64,000 bases of DNA from Pseudomonas sp. Leaf58 (GTDB lineage: Bacteria > Pseudomonadota > Gammaproteobacteria > Pseudomonadales > Pseudomonadaceae), in the NCBI RefSeq assembly GCF_003627215.1, contig NZ_CP032677.1:618501-682500 (forward strand). Reading direction: 5' to 3'. A program made the translations under genes and the position numbers. Under the pieces are notes generated by a model. That model was given only the letters and a program-made list of their open reading frames with translations. It was not told the origin of the DNA and did no database searches. Shown piece by piece: positions 1 to 9,095 of the stretch (position 1 is its first letter; every line of letters starts with the position of its first letter).

Positions 1-279
1 GATCATCGACGACAGTTCGGCCAGCGAGAAGCACATGCACAGGTACATGGTGGCCATCAGCAGGGTGGCGAGGAACATGCCGCCCCAGCCGCCCTGGGCC
101 AGGCCGAAGTTCCAGCCGGCGTAGTCGCCGGAGATGACATAGGCCACGCCCAGGCCCACCAGCAGCACCCAACCGGCGGCGCCTTTTTTCAGTTCACGTT
201 GCTGGAAATAGTCTGAGCCAACTTTTTCGAAGTCGACGGAAGAGCCTGCCGGCGAGCCGGCGGAATGATCGCTTGGCAT
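1..279 (-). CDS. eat: Ethanolamine permease, N-terminal part (cut by window edge)
   Basis: The reverse strand reads 93 codons from an ATG at 279-277 to the window edge. The translation starts MPSDHSAGSPAGSS, then has a short polar stretch and hydrophobic segments (GWVLLVGLGVAYVISGDYAGW, then MFLATLLMATMYLCMCF), which resembles the N-terminus of APC-family ethanolamine permeases. It would import ethanolamine through the inner membrane. It lies downstream of aldB on the same strand, separated by a REP pair, and the divergent activator EatR sits beyond aldB, which supports an ethanolamine locus. The ethanolamine ammonia-lyase genes would be expected further left, outside the window. Family assignment is good; substrate rests partly on context. 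Confidence 0.8.
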   Translation of the reverse strand, partial: MPSDHSAGSPAGSSVDFEKVGSDYFQQRELKKGAAGWVLLVGLGVAYVISGDYAGWNFGLAQGGWGGMFLATLLMATMYLCMCFSLAELSSMI

Positions 280-397
280 AGATTCACCTGTTGTTTTTCT
301 TGGTGGCCGGAAGGGTTCCGGGCCGATGGTGATGGGTACTGCAGGAAGCGAGCCAGAGCGGTTGCTGCACCGCCCTGGGTTTTGTGTATGCAGGTCT

Positions 398-429
398 GGC
401 CTCTTCGCGGGCAAGCCCGCTCCTACAGG
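398..429 (+). repeat. REP element (forward copy of an inverted pair)
   Basis: Typical P. putida REP sequence: GGCCTCTTCGCGGG, a short centre and CCCGCTCCTACAGG. With the copy at 461-489 it forms an inverted pair between aldB and the permease gene, where it may attenuate read-through transcription or stabilise the aldB mRNA end. Confidence 0.85.
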
Positions 430-460
430 TATGGCACCGGTATCAGAAACAACGGTAAAC

Positions 461-489
461 CTGTGGGAGCGGGCCAGCCCGCGAAGGCC
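461..489 (-). repeat. REP element (reverse copy of the pair)
   Basis: CTGTGGGAGCGGG, short centre, CCCGCGAAGGCC: the same element in the opposite orientation to 398-429, ending 10 bp before the aldB stop codon. The outer arm is degenerate (AAGGCC instead of AAGAGGCC). Confidence 0.8.
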
Positions 490-499
490 GCGACGCGGT

Positions 500-2020
500 T
501 TAGAAGAAGCCCAACGGGTTGATGTCGTAGCTCACCAGCAGGTTCTTGGTCTGCTGATAGTGATCGAGCATCATCTTGTGCGTCTCACGGCCAACCCCCG
601 ACTTCTTGTAGCCACCGAAGGCGGCATGCGCCGGGTACAGGTGGTAGCAGTTGGTCCACACCCGCCCGGCCTTGATGCCACGGCCCATGCGGTAGGCACG
701 GTTGATGTCGCGGGTCCACACGCCGGCACCCAGGCCAAACTCGGTGTCGTTGGCAATCGCCAGCGCTTCGGCTTCGTCCTTGAAGGTGGTGACGCTGACC
801 ACTGGGCCGAAAATTTCTTCCTGGAACACGCGCATGCGGTTGTTGCCTTTGAGCAGGGTCGGCTGGATGTAGTAACCGGTGGCCAGCGAACCTTCCAGTT
901 TCTCCACCTTGCCGCCGGTCAACAGCTCGGCACCTTCTTTCTGGGCGATGTCGAGGTACGACAGAATCTTCTCGAACTGCTGCTGCGAGGCTTGCGCGCC
1001 GACCATGGTGTCGGTGTCCAGCGGGTCGCCGCGCTTGATCTGCAGCACCTTCTTCATCACCACTTCCATGAACTGTGGGTAGATCGACTCCTGCACCAGT
1101 GCTCGCGACGGGCAAGTGCACACTTCGCCCTGGTTGAAGAACGCCAGTACCATGCCTTCGGCGGCCTTTTCGATGAAGCTCGGTTCGGCCTGCATGATGT
1201 CTTCGAAGTACACGTTCGGCGACTTGCCGCCCAGTTCCACGGTGGACGGAATGATGTTCTCGGCGGCGCATTTCATGATGTGCGAGCCAACCGGGGTAGA
1301 GCCGGTGAAGGCGATTTTGGCGATGCGTTTGCTGGTGGCCAGCGCTTCACCAGCCTCGCGGCCATAGCCTTGCACCACGTTGAGCACGCCTTTTGGCAGC
1401 AGGTCACCGATCACTTCCAACAGCACGGTGATGCCCAGCGGGGTCTGCTCGGCTGGTTTGAGTACCACGCAGTTGCCGGCGGCCAAGGCCGGGGCGAGTT
1501 TCCAGGCGGCCATCAGGATCGGGAAGTTCCACGGGATGATCTGCCCGACCACGCCCAGTGGCTCGTGGATGTGGTAGGCCACGGTGCCTTCGTTGATTTC
1601 GGCGGCGCCGCCTTCCTGGGCGCGGATGCAGCCGGCGAAGTAGCGGAAGTGGTCAACTGCCAGCGGGATGTCGGCGTTCAGGGTTTCGCGGATGGGCTTG
1701 CCGTTGTCCCAGGTTTCGGTAATGGCCAGCAGTTCGAGGTTCTGTTCGATACGGTCGGCAATTCTCAGCAGGACGTTGGAGCGGTCCTGCACCGAGGTGC
1801 GGCCCCAGGCGTCGGCCGCAGCGTGGGCGGCATCCAGGGCTTTGTCGATGTCTTCGGCAGTGGAACGCGGGAATTCGGCGATCGGCTGGCCGTTCACCGG
1901 GGAAGTGTTGGTGAAGTACTCACCCTTTACCGGAGGAACGAACTCACCACCGATGTAGTTGCCGTAGCGGCTCTTGAAGGAAACCTTCGCGCCCTCGGTA
2001 CCGGGATGTGCGTAACGCAT
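500..2020 (-). CDS. aldB: NAD-dependent acetaldehyde dehydrogenase (AldB/ExaC type)
   Basis: 506-residue class 3 aldehyde dehydrogenase, full length for the family. It oxidises acetaldehyde and other short aldehydes to acids in the cytoplasm. The general-base Glu262 lies in VELGGKSP and the catalytic Cys301 in [13 protein letters not shown]; the extra nearby Cys303 is typical of the AldB/ExaC subgroup. The start at 2020 follows AGGAG at a normal spacing. A perfect-spacing sigma-54 promoter lies at 2068-2083 and the divergent activator gene starts at 2276. Ethanolamine lyase releases acetaldehyde, so this gene should detoxify and use it; acetoin cleavage by the nearby aco system produces the same aldehyde. 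Confidence 0.93.
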   Translation of the reverse strand: MRYAHPGTEGAKVSFKSRYGNYIGGEFVPPVKGEYFTNTSPVNGQPIAEFPRSTAEDIDKALDAAHAAADAWGRTSVQDRSNVLLRIADRIEQNLELLAITETWDNGKPIRETLNADIPLAVDHFRYFAGCIRAQEGGAAEINEGTVAYHIHEPLGVVGQIIPWNFPILMAAWKLAPALAAGNCVVLKPAEQTPLGITVLLEVIGDLLPKGVLNVVQGYGREAGEALATSKRIAKIAFTGSTPVGSHIMKCAAENIIPSTVELGGKSPNVYFEDIMQAEPSFIEKAAEGMVLAFFNQGEVCTCPSRALVQESIYPQFMEVVMKKVLQIKRGDPLDTDTMVGAQASQQQFEKILSYLDIAQKEGAELLTGGKVEKLEGSLATGYYIQPTLLKGNNRMRVFQEEIFGPVVSVTTFKDEAEALAIANDTEFGLGAGVWTRDINRAYRMGRGIKAGRVWTNCYHLYPAHAAFGGYKKSGVGRETHKMMLDHYQQTKNLLVSYDINPLGFF

Positions 2021-2067
2021 GGTGTGTCTCCTGGCTATTGTGCTTGTTAGGGAGTTGAAAAGCGTAG

Positions 2068-2083
2068 AGCAAAGGTTGGGCCA
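2068..2083 (-). promoter_or_regulatory. Sigma-54 promoter of aldB
   Basis: On the reverse strand the sequence is TGGCCCAACCTTTGCT. It fits the -24/-12 consensus TGGCAC-N5-TTGCW, with GG and GC exactly 11 bp apart (first to first, counted from the second G). Transcription would start near 2057, about 37 bp before the aldB ATG. The divergent neighbour encodes a sigma-54 activator. Confidence 0.85.
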
Positions 2084-2146
2084 GCGTTGGCAGCTTCATG
2101 AAAATCAATGACTTAGGTTGGGTTGCCGGCCTGGGCCTATGGGCGC

Positions 2147-2196
2147 TGTACCAGCGCCGGTACACCCAGGGGTGACACTTTGTACCGTTTGCGACA
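2147..2196. promoter_or_regulatory. Candidate EatR binding sites (two TGTACC-N6-GRYACR dyads)
   Basis: Site 1 (2147-2164) is TGTACCAGCGCCGGTACA, perfect 6-bp arms. Site 2 (2181-2196 and onward) is TGTACC-N6-GACACG, matching the same pattern with a degenerate second arm. Starts are 34 bp apart. They lie about 65-110 bp upstream of the aldB -24 element, the usual place for activators of sigma-54 promoters, and within the eatR 5' region. That EatR binds here is inference. Confidence 0.5.
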
Positions 2197-2275
2197 CGTC
2201 ACAGGAGGGTGCATTGCAAAGCCTTCCCGGGTAGAGGATGCTGGCAGGACTCTCTATCTGCGGAGAACTACAACA

Positions 2276-4273
2276 ATGCAGAGCAATCATTTCAGCCGCC
2301 ATGCCCAGCAAGTTCATTCCGTTGCCCATGGCGGGGCCGGGGAGGGCGGCAGTGACCCGTCCATCGCCCGCTCCTGGCTGCGCTGCCTGGAGGACTACCA
2401 CCTCGACCCGACGGTGATCGAGGCGCCTGTGGTGCTCGAGCATGGGCGCCTGCTGGAAAGCCGCGAGCGCCTGCGCCAGGTGCTGCAGATTGCCGACCCT
2501 GAAATGAACAGCCTGCACCAGCAGCTTTCCGGGGCTGGTCATGCGGTGCTGTTGACCGATGCCCGCGGGGTGATCCTCAACTGCGTCAGCGCCCCCACCG
2601 AGCGGCGCAGCTTCGAGCGCGCCGGGCTGTGGCTGGGCGCCGACTGGAGTGAGGCGCGCGAGGGCACCAACGGCATTGGCACCTGCCTGGTCGAGCGCCA
2701 GGCGCTGACCATCCACCAGAACGAGCACTTCCGTGGCCGCCACACCGGCCTGACCTGCTCGGCCAGCCCGGTGTTCGACCCGCATGGCGAACTGTTGGCG
2801 GTGCTGGATGTGTCTTCGGCACGGCCCGACGTTTCCCGGCAAAGCCAGTTCCACACCATGGCCCTGGTCAACCTGTCGGCGAAGATGATCGAGAGCTGCT
2901 ATTTCCTGCGCCATTTCGAGCAGCAATGGCTGCTGCGCTTTCACCTGCAGGCCGAGTCGGTCGGCCTGTTCAGCGAAGGCCTGCTGGCCTTCGACGGTGA
3001 CGGGCGCATTTGCGCCGCCAACCAGAGCGCGTTGAACCTGCTGGGTACCGTGCGCGGTGGTGTGCTGGGCAAACCACTAGAGCGCTTTTTTGCCTGCAGC
3101 CACGACGAACTGTTCAGCCGCGCCACGCCCAGTGGCAGCACGGCTTGGCCGCTGCATACCCTGGACGGGCGCCAGGTGTTCGCCAGCCTGCGTGGCCAGG
3201 CCCGCGCCCCGGTGTGGTCGGTACCCGCCGCCCAGCCGCGGCCTGCGCGCGAGGTGGAGCCGCTTATCTGCCTGCTCGACCCGGCCCTGCAAAACGACTT
3301 CCGCCGCAGTGTGCGGGTGTTCGAGCGTGATGTGCCGTTGTTGCTGCGCGGCCAAACCGGCTGCGGCAAGGAGGCCTTTGCCCAGGCCGTGCACCAGGCC
3401 AGCGAGCGGCGCGGTAAGCCGTTCGTCGCCATCAATTGTGCGTCGATCCCGGAGAGCCTGATCGAGAGTGAGCTGTTCGGCTACCGCGGCGGCAGCTTCA
3501 CCGGTGCGCGCAAGGAGGGCATGCGCGGCAAGCTGCTGCAGGCCGACGGCGGCACCTTGCTGCTGGACGAGATCGGCGACATGCCCCTGGCGCTGCAAAC
3601 CCGCTTGCTACGGGTGCTGGAGGAGCGTCAGGTGGTGCCCATCGGTGGCGAGCCGCAGGCGGTTGATGTGCGCATCGTCAGCGCTACCCACCGCGACCTG
3701 CTGGAGCGGGTGGAGCAGGGCAGTTTCCGCGAGGACCTGTATTACCGCCTGAACGGCCTGGAGGTGGCGTTGCCAGCGGTGCGCGAGCGCAGTGACAAGG
3801 CCCAGCTGCTAGATTTTCTGCTGCGCCAGGAGGCGCAGGGTCAACTAATCGACATCGAGCCCCGGGCGCGGCAGGCGCTGCTCGACTTTGCCTGGCCGGG
3901 GAACGTGCGGCAGATGCGCAATGTGCTGCGCACGCTGGTGGCGCTTTGCGAAGATGCCCGGGTCGTGTTCCAGGATCTGCCTGCCATAGTTCGCGAGGGC
4001 GTCGCCCTCGATCGCCGGCAAGCCAGCGCCCACCTCGACCGCGCCGACCTCAAACCCTCTGCCATCGCTGTGGAAGCTGGCGGCCCACAGCTGGTAGTAC
4101 AAAGCTTGCCGGCGATAGGGCCCGCCGCGTTGAAAGATGCCGAGCACCATGCGCTGCTGGCGATCCTGGAGGCAAAACACTGGCACCTGACCCGTGTGGC
4201 CGAGCACTTGGGCATCAGCCGCAATACCTTGTATCGAAAACTGCGTAAACACGGCATTAGCCGGGTCGACTGA
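2276..4273 (+). CDS. eatR: Sigma-54-dependent activator, ethanolamine regulator type
   Basis: 666-residue AcoR-family enhancer-binding protein. The N-terminal third holds a GAF-type sensor (motif EGTNGIGTCLVE) followed by a PAS-like segment. The AAA+ domain has a Walker A GQTGCGKE near residue 358, the sigma-54 contact loop GSFTGA near 405 (Ser replaces the usual Ala), and Walker B GGTLLLDEIGDMP. A Fis-type helix-turn-helix (TRVAEHLGISRNTLYRKLRKHG) ends the protein. I chose ATG 2276, where the acidic/basic N-terminus begins; an open frame continues upstream to 2123 but crosses the intergenic dyads. It is divergent from aldB, which carries a sigma-54 promoter. The inducer could be ethanolamine or acetaldehyde; the sequence does not say which. 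Confidence 0.85.
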   Translation: MQSNHFSRHAQQVHSVAHGGAGEGGSDPSIARSWLRCLEDYHLDPTVIEAPVVLEHGRLLESRERLRQVLQIADPEMNSLHQQLSGAGHAVLLTDARGVILNCVSAPTERRSFERAGLWLGADWSEAREGTNGIGTCLVERQALTIHQNEHFRGRHTGLTCSASPVFDPHGELLAVLDVSSARPDVSRQSQFHTMALVNLSAKMIESCYFLRHFEQQWLLRFHLQAESVGLFSEGLLAFDGDGRICAANQSALNLLGTVRGGVLGKPLERFFACSHDELFSRATPSGSTAWPLHTLDGRQVFASLRGQARAPVWSVPAAQPRPAREVEPLICLLDPALQNDFRRSVRVFERDVPLLLRGQTGCGKEAFAQAVHQASERRGKPFVAINCASIPESLIESELFGYRGGSFTGARKEGMRGKLLQADGGTLLLDEIGDMPLALQTRLLRVLEERQVVPIGGEPQAVDVRIVSATHRDLLERVEQGSFREDLYYRLNGLEVALPAVRERSDKAQLLDFLLRQEAQGQLIDIEPRARQALLDFAWPGNVRQMRNVLRTLVALCEDARVVFQDLPAIVREGVALDRRQASAHLDRADLKPSAIAVEAGGPQLVVQSLPAIGPAALKDAEHHALLAILEAKHWHLTRVAEHLGISRNTLYRKLRKHGISRVD

Positions 4274-4339
4274 GCGAAACAGCGGGTGCGAATTGTCGCG
4301 CCCTGGGCTACCCTGCCTCGATGTTTTGCGAGGTCGACC

Positions 4340-5689
4340 ATGCATATTCACATTCTCGGTATTTGCGGCACTTTCATGGGCTCGCTGGCGGTGCTGGCCA
4401 AAGAACTTGGCCACCGCGTCACCGGCTCAGACGCCAACGTCTATCCCCCCATGAGCACCCAGCTCGAAGCCCAGGGCATCGAGCTGACCCAAGGCTATGA
4501 CCCGGCCCAGCTGGAGCCGGCGCCAGACCTGGTGGTTATCGGCAACGCCATGTCGCGCGGCAACCCTGCGGTGGAGTACGTGCTGAACAAGGGCCTGCCC
4601 TATGTTTCCGGCCCGCAGTGGTTGGCCGACCATGTGCTGCAAGGCCGTTGGGTATTGGCCGTTGCCGGTACTCACGGCAAGACCACCACCAGCAGCATGC
4701 TGGCCTGGGTACTGGAGCATGCCGGCATGAGCCCGGGCTTCCTGATTGGCGGTGTACCGCAGAACTTCTCGGTTTCGGCGCGCCTCGGTAATACGCCGTT
4801 CTTCGTAGTGGAAGCCGACGAATACGACAGTGCTTTCTTCGACAAGCGCTCAAAGTTTGTTCACTACCACCCGCGCACGGCAATCCTCAACAACCTTGAG
4901 TTCGACCATGCGGACATCTTCCCCGACCTGGCTTCGATCGAGCGGCAGTTCCACCACTTGGTGCGCACTATCCCTAGCGAAGGCCTGGTCATCCATCCCA
5001 CCACTGAGCAAGCGCTGGAGCGGGTAATCGGCATGGGCTGCTGGACCCCCGTGCAGACCACCGGCGAAGGTGGCCAGTGGCAAGCTCGCCTGCTCAGCCC
5101 CGACGGCTCGCGCTTTGAAGTACTGTTTGAAGGCGAAGTGCAGGGCGTGGTGGACTGGGCGCTGACCGGCCAGCACAACGTCGCCAATGCCCTGGCTACC
5201 CTGGCAGCCGCCCGCCATGTCGGCGTGGTACCGGCCATGGGCATCGACGGCCTGAGTGCGTTCAAAAGCGTCAAGCGGCGCATGGAGAAGGTCGCCGAAG
5301 TGCAGGGCGTGACCATCTATGATGATTTTGCTCACCACCCGACCGCCATCGCCACCACCCTCGACGGCCTGCGCAAGCGCGTTGGCGAGGCGCCGGTGAT
5401 CGCGGTGATCGAGCCGCGCTCCAATTCGATGAAGCTCGGGGCCCACCGTGATGGCCTGCCGGAAAGCGTCAACGACGCCGACCAGGTGATCTGGTATGCG
5501 CCGGCCAACCTGGGTTGGGACCTGGCCGCTACTGCCGAGCAATGCAAAGTGCCGAGCGTGGTGGCCGACAGCCTCGAGGCGATCATCGAGCGGATCAAGG
5601 GCCAAGCTCGCCCAGGCACCCACGTGGTGATCATGAGCAACGGCGGCTTCGGCGGCCTGCACGGTAAGCTGGCCGAGGCGCTGAAGTGA
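4340..5689 (+). CDS. mpl: UDP-N-acetylmuramate:L-alanyl-gamma-D-glutamyl-meso-diaminopimelate ligase
   Basis: 449-residue Mur ligase of the peptidoglycan recycling pathway. It joins the recovered tripeptide to UDP-MurNAc in the cytoplasm using ATP. The N-terminal MurC-like nucleotide domain starts [25 protein letters not shown] with the GxCGT loop, the ATP-binding loop is [13 protein letters not shown], and the [14 protein letters not shown] stretch is characteristic of Mpl rather than MurC. The start is ATG 4340, where the conserved MHIHILGI begins; a longer frame from 4286 is unlikely. The stop overlaps the ubiX GTG start, so ubiX is probably translationally coupled. Confidence 0.95.
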   Translation: MHIHILGICGTFMGSLAVLAKELGHRVTGSDANVYPPMSTQLEAQGIELTQGYDPAQLEPAPDLVVIGNAMSRGNPAVEYVLNKGLPYVSGPQWLADHVLQGRWVLAVAGTHGKTTTSSMLAWVLEHAGMSPGFLIGGVPQNFSVSARLGNTPFFVVEADEYDSAFFDKRSKFVHYHPRTAILNNLEFDHADIFPDLASIERQFHHLVRTIPSEGLVIHPTTEQALERVIGMGCWTPVQTTGEGGQWQARLLSPDGSRFEVLFEGEVQGVVDWALTGQHNVANALATLAAARHVGVVPAMGIDGLSAFKSVKRRMEKVAEVQGVTIYDDFAHHPTAIATTLDGLRKRVGEAPVIAVIEPRSNSMKLGAHRDGLPESVNDADQVIWYAPANLGWDLAATAEQCKVPSVVADSLEAIIERIKGQARPGTHVVIMSNGGFGGLHGKLAEALK

Positions 5690-6315
5690 ACGGGCCGGAA
5701 CGCATCACCCTGGCCATGACGGGCGCCTCGGGCGCCCAGTATGGCCTGCGCCTGCTCGATTGCCTGGTGCGCGAGGACCGCGAGGTGCACTTCCTGATCT
5801 CCAAGGCCGCGCAGCTGGTGATGGCCACCGAGACCGACGTGCTGCTGCCAGCCAAGCCGCAGGCGATGCAGGCGTTTCTCACTGAATACACCGGAGCCGC
5901 CGACGGGCAGATCCGTGTGTACGGCAAGGAAGACTGGATGTCGCCGGTAGCCTCGGGCTCCGGTGCACCAGCGGCGATGGTGGTGGTGCCTTGTTCCACC
6001 GGCACCCTGTCGGCAATTGCCACCGGTGCCTGCAACAACCTGATCGAACGCGCTGCCGACGTTACGCTCAAGGAGCGTCGCCAGCTGATCCTGGTGCCAC
6101 GCGAAGCGCCGTTTTCTACCATTCACCTGGAGAACATGCTCAAGCTGTCGCAGATGGGCGCGGTGATTCTGCCGGCGGCACCGGGTTTCTATCACCAGCC
6201 ACAGACCATCGACGACCTAGTCGATTTTGTCGTGGCGCGCATTCTCAACGTGCTGAATATTCCTCAGGACATGCTACCGCGCTGGGGCGAGCATCACTTT
6301 GGGGTGGATGATTGA
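5686..6315 (+). CDS. ubiX: Flavin prenyltransferase UbiX
   Basis: 209-residue UbiX/Pad1-type flavoprotein. It makes the prenylated FMN cofactor used by the UbiD decarboxylase in ubiquinone synthesis. The FMN-binding N-terminus is [51 protein letters not shown] and [19 protein letters not shown] are family signatures. Translation begins at GTG 5686, overlapping the mpl stop by 4 bp. Its own stop overlaps the TTG start of the next gene, so three genes appear to form one coupled operon. Confidence 0.95.
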   Translation: MNGPERITLAMTGASGAQYGLRLLDCLVREDREVHFLISKAAQLVMATETDVLLPAKPQAMQAFLTEYTGAADGQIRVYGKEDWMSPVASGSGAPAAMVVVPCSTGTLSAIATGACNNLIERAADVTLKERRQLILVPREAPFSTIHLENMLKLSQMGAVILPAAPGFYHQPQTIDDLVDFVVARILNVLNIPQDMLPRWGEHHFGVDD

Positions 6316-6599
6316 AGCGAGCGCTGGCCGGCTTGTTGGCGCTGGTGCTACTGAGTGGCTGCGCCACGGTACGTACACTGGATGCCAACAAACCCGGGGC
6401 GCCGGTGGTGTATGCCGGTACCCGGTTGGACCTGTATATGATCAATGGCGGCTGCTGCCCGCGGGACCGCTACGGGGCTGAAGCGCCGACGTATCCGCGC
6501 CTGGACCTGCCTGGGAGCATGTTGCTCGATACCTTGTTGCTGCCGTTGTCGTTGCTGACAGCAGCCGGTATCGGCTTCCAAGCTACCGGTGGCCTGTGA
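6312..6599 (+). CDS. YceK/YidQ-type small lipoprotein
   Basis: 95 residues. A basic N-terminus and hydrophobic stretch lead to the lipobox LSGC (Cys17). The mature part has [20 protein letters not shown] and a C-terminal hydrophobic segment with [14 protein letters not shown], the pattern of the YceK/YidQ (DUF1375) lipoproteins. Start is probably TTG 6312, which overlaps the ubiX stop and gives a complete signal sequence. Function of the family is unknown. Confidence 0.8.
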   Translation: MKRALAGLLALVLLSGCATVRTLDANKPGAPVVYAGTRLDLYMINGGCCPRDRYGAEAPTYPRLDLPGSMLLDTLLLPLSLLTAAGIGFQATGGL

Positions 6600-6643
6600 A
6601 GGCCCTCGCGCGGGTACTGCACCAGTTCTGAGGGCGGCGAAAT

Positions 6644-6675
6644 CCTGTAGGAGCGGGTTTACCCGCGAAGAGGCC
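6644..6675 (-). repeat. REP element
   Basis: CCTGTAGGAGCGGG, TTTA, CCCGCGAAGAGGCC: a complete P. putida REP in the gap between the convergent lipoprotein and SDR genes. Confidence 0.88.
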
Positions 6676-6689
6676 CTGACAGGTAAAGC

Positions 6690-7334
6690 CTATTTCTTGC
6701 CCAACCTGCGCAACTCATCCGACTCCACAATCCGCACGCCGTCTTCTTCCTCCAGCGCCAGCCGCCACAGGGCCCGGGCCAAGGTACAAGCCTCGATCCC
6801 CCGGTATTTCCCGGGTATCAACCGGGAAAGCGGCGAAACCAGCTGTTCACTCAAGCGTGGCTCGATTCGCTCGCCCAGCAGCAACGACGGCCGCACGATG
6901 GTCAGTTGCGGCCAGTCCTGAGCTTTGAGCGCCTCTTCCATCTCGCCCTTGACCCGATTGTAGAAAATCGACGATTTCGGGTCGGCGCCCAGCGCACTGA
7001 CCACCAGCAGATGCCGCGCGCCCATTTCTCGGGCACGCTTGCTGAATGCCACCACCATGTCCAGGTCCACCGCACGGAAGGCCGATTCGGAGCCCGCTTG
7101 CTTCAGGGTGGTGCCTAGGCAGCAATAGGCAATATCGACTCGCCCGGCCAGCTGCGGAAGGAACATCGCCGGGTCGCCCACTGGGTTTTCCAGGTGCGGG
7201 TGCTCGGCCAGCGGCCGGCGGGTAGGCGCCAGTACGCGGGTGATGGTGGGCTCGTTGAGCAGGCGGTCCAGCAGGTGTTCACCCGTCAGACCCGTGGCAC
7301 CGGCAAGCAGGACATGCTGAGGCGTCAAATACAT
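6690..7334 (-). CDS. Atypical short-chain dehydrogenase / NAD(P)H-binding protein
   Basis: 214 residues with a Rossmann N-terminus [19 protein letters not shown] (GxxGxxG), then the segments [43 protein letters not shown] and [13 protein letters not shown]. This arrangement ([16 protein letters not shown]) is that of the bacterial relatives of human TIP30/HTATIP2, extended/atypical SDRs whose substrates are mostly unknown. Its Tyr-x3-Lys pair is in FYNRVKGE. Convergent with the upstream mpl operon and separated by a REP. It is transcribed in the same direction as, and follows, the MORN-C13 lipoprotein gene. Confidence 0.8.
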   Translation of the reverse strand: MYLTPQHVLLAGATGLTGEHLLDRLLNEPTITRVLAPTRRPLAEHPHLENPVGDPAMFLPQLAGRVDIAYCCLGTTLKQAGSESAFRAVDLDMVVAFSKRAREMGARHLLVVSALGADPKSSIFYNRVKGEMEEALKAQDWPQLTIVRPSLLLGERIEPRLSEQLVSPLSRLIPGKYRGIEACTLARALWRLALEEEDGVRIVESDELRRLGKK

Positions 7335-7361
7335 GATGTCTCTCCCTTGTTACACACAAGC

Positions 7362-9095
7362 TTAGTGGTTGCCGGGCGTTTCTGCCTGCTCCCCCACGTT
7401 GGCCCGTGCGGCATTACGCAATGCTTCTTCGGCTTGTTGCCGGCGCAGGTGCTGCCAGTGTTCGAGCACGGTCGGCGGCGCCCAAAGCTGCGGCTCAGAG
7501 GCCTCGAAGCCTTCCCTTTGTTCTCTTTCGGCAACACTGGCGCGCGCCAGTTCAAACGCCTGTTTCAGGTCGTCGGTCTGGTTCAGCGCCTCGGCGAACA
7601 GGGCATCGCCAAAATAGGTGAAGTCGGCTTCTTCCGAGCAACCAAAGGAGACGCGGTCGGCCCGGGCGGCGGTCATGATCAGGGTGCGCTCATTTTTCAG
7701 CGATGCCACATAGCCCCCTGAGTAACAGGCTGAGATGACAATCACCTTGTCGCGGTCTTTCAGCGGTGCCAGGGCGCTGGCCAATTCGTCGGCGGACAGG
7801 TCGGCCAGCTGCAGGCGCGGCTGGTCGAGCACCAGTTGGTGGTCTTGGCTGCCATGGCTGGTCAGGTAGATGAACACCAGGTCTTCGGGGCCGCTGCGTT
7901 CGGCCAGGGTGCGGGCGGCGCGGGTGAGGTTTTCACGGGTGGCCATGGGGCGGGAGGCCATGTGGTCGCGGTGGTTCACCAAGGTCACCTGGCCTCGGGC
8001 GCCGAAGCGCACCTTGAGCAGGTTGCTGACGTAGTCAGCTTCGCGCAGGAACACACTCTGTTGGCCATCGCCGGCCACCACCAGGCTGTACAGCTGGATT
8101 GGCGGTGCCGAGCGAGGTACACGGGCCAGCGCCTCTTCCAGCAGCCGGCCCTGGTTGAGCAAGGCCAGGTCCAGCGGGTCGGGCAGCAGCTTGCCGTTCT
8201 TGTCGCGTACGCGCACGCCGTTGGCCCAGGTGCCGCTTTCCACCTTGCCGCTGGGCAGCATCAGCTGCCCATGGCCGTGGTAGGCATCGTTAAGGAAGCC
8301 GCCGACGTACTGGCTGCCGTCAGCCAGTTGCAGGGTGCCATGGCCCGACAGGCGCCAGTCGACGAAGGTGCCCTTGTAGTGGCTGCCATCACTGCCCAGC
8401 AGTTCGCCTTCGCCGACCAGCGAGCCGTCTTTGAATTCGCCAATCCACACATCGCCATCGGCGTTTTCGTAACGGCCGCGACCTTCCAGGCGGTTGTCCT
8501 TGAATTCGCCAATATACTGCTCGCCGTCGACGCTGTCGTAGGTGCCACTGCCTTGCAGTTGGCCATTGATGAAGCGGCCGCTGAACTGGTTGCCGCTGGC
8601 ATCGCTGCGTACCCCGGCGCCGTTGGGCTTGCCCTTGGCGAACAGGCCTTGGTAGCGGCTGCCGTCGGCCAGTTCCAGCTCGCCTGCGCCTTCGTACAGG
8701 TCGTCCTTGAACTGGCCGCGGTAGGTCTGGTCGGTTTGCTTGAGGCTGCCTTCGCCGTCGCGGCGGCCGTGGTGGAAGGTGCCGGCATAGTGGCTGCCCG
8801 GGGTGGTCAGCTCACCCAGCCCTTCGAATAGCCCAGCGGCGAACTGGCCGCGGTACAGCTCGCCGTTCTGGCCATGCCACTCGCCCTGGCCATGCCACTG
8901 GCCGTCCTTGAAGCTGCCGGCGTACCAGCTGCCGTTGGGGTAGTCGATACGGCCCTCGCCCTGCAGCAGGCCATCGACCACCTGCCCTCGGTAACGGCCA
9001 CCGTCAGGCAGGCGCGCGTCCGGCGGCAGCAACGATTCGCCATCGCCGCAGGCGGCGAGAAGCAGGACCAGGGTGAGGGGCAGCAGTGGACGCAT
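7362..9095 (-). CDS. MORN-repeat lipoprotein with C13 (caspase-like) peptidase domain
   Basis: 577 residues. The signal sequence ends in a lipobox LAAC (Cys16), so the protein should be lipid-anchored on the periplasmic side of a membrane. Residues about 33-305 contain 11-12 tandem MORN repeats of about 23 residues (pattern GxxYxGxFxxGxxxGxGxxxxxD). After a linker, residues about 340-550 form a C13/legumain-type peptidase domain, with the likely dyad His414 in YLTSHGS and Cys457 in VISACYSGG. I start at ATG 9095, where the signal peptide begins; a longer frame upstream lacks one. No neighbouring substrate is apparent. The fusion is clear; proteolytic activity is inferred from the conserved dyad. 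Confidence 0.85.
   Translation of the reverse strand: MRPLLPLTLVLLLAACGDGESLLPPDARLPDGGRYRGQVVDGLLQGEGRIDYPNGSWYAGSFKDGQWHGQGEWHGQNGELYRGQFAAGLFEGLGELTTPGSHYAGTFHHGRRDGEGSLKQTDQTYRGQFKDDLYEGAGELELADGSRYQGLFAKGKPNGAGVRSDASGNQFSGRFINGQLQGSGTYDSVDGEQYIGEFKDNRLEGRGRYENADGDVWIGEFKDGSLVGEGELLGSDGSHYKGTFVDWRLSGHGTLQLADGSQYVGGFLNDAYHGHGQLMLPSGKVESGTWANGVRVRDKNGKLLPDPLDLALLNQGRLLEEALARVPRSAPPIQLYSLVVAGDGQQSVFLREADYVSNLLKVRFGARGQVTLVNHRDHMASRPMATRENLTRAARTLAERSGPEDLVFIYLTSHGSQDHQLVLDQPRLQLADLSADELASALAPLKDRDKVIVISACYSGGYVASLKNERTLIMTAARADRVSFGCSEEADFTYFGDALFAEALNQTDDLKQAFELARASVAEREQREGFEASEPQLWAPPTVLEHWQHLRRQQAEEALRNAARANVGEQAETPGNH

Noticed and set aside
326..2050. 574-codon open frame opposite aldB
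   Set aside because: High-G+C antisense shadow: it lacks family motifs and lies over a gene with intact catalytic residues. Similar long frames opposite speA (27632-29428) and accC/accB (16886-18475) were dropped for the same reason.
2123..2275. Longer eatR start upstream of 2276
   Set aside because: The upstream 51 codons overlap the dyads between the two genes and show no conserved residues.
2196..2275. A second sigma-54 promoter in front of eatR
   Set aside because: No TGGCAC-N5-TTGCW match with correct spacing on the forward strand.
7362..9095. MORN repeats as evidence of eukaryotic origin
   Set aside because: MORN repeats are common in bacteria; the gene has a normal lipobox and a G+C content like its neighbours.
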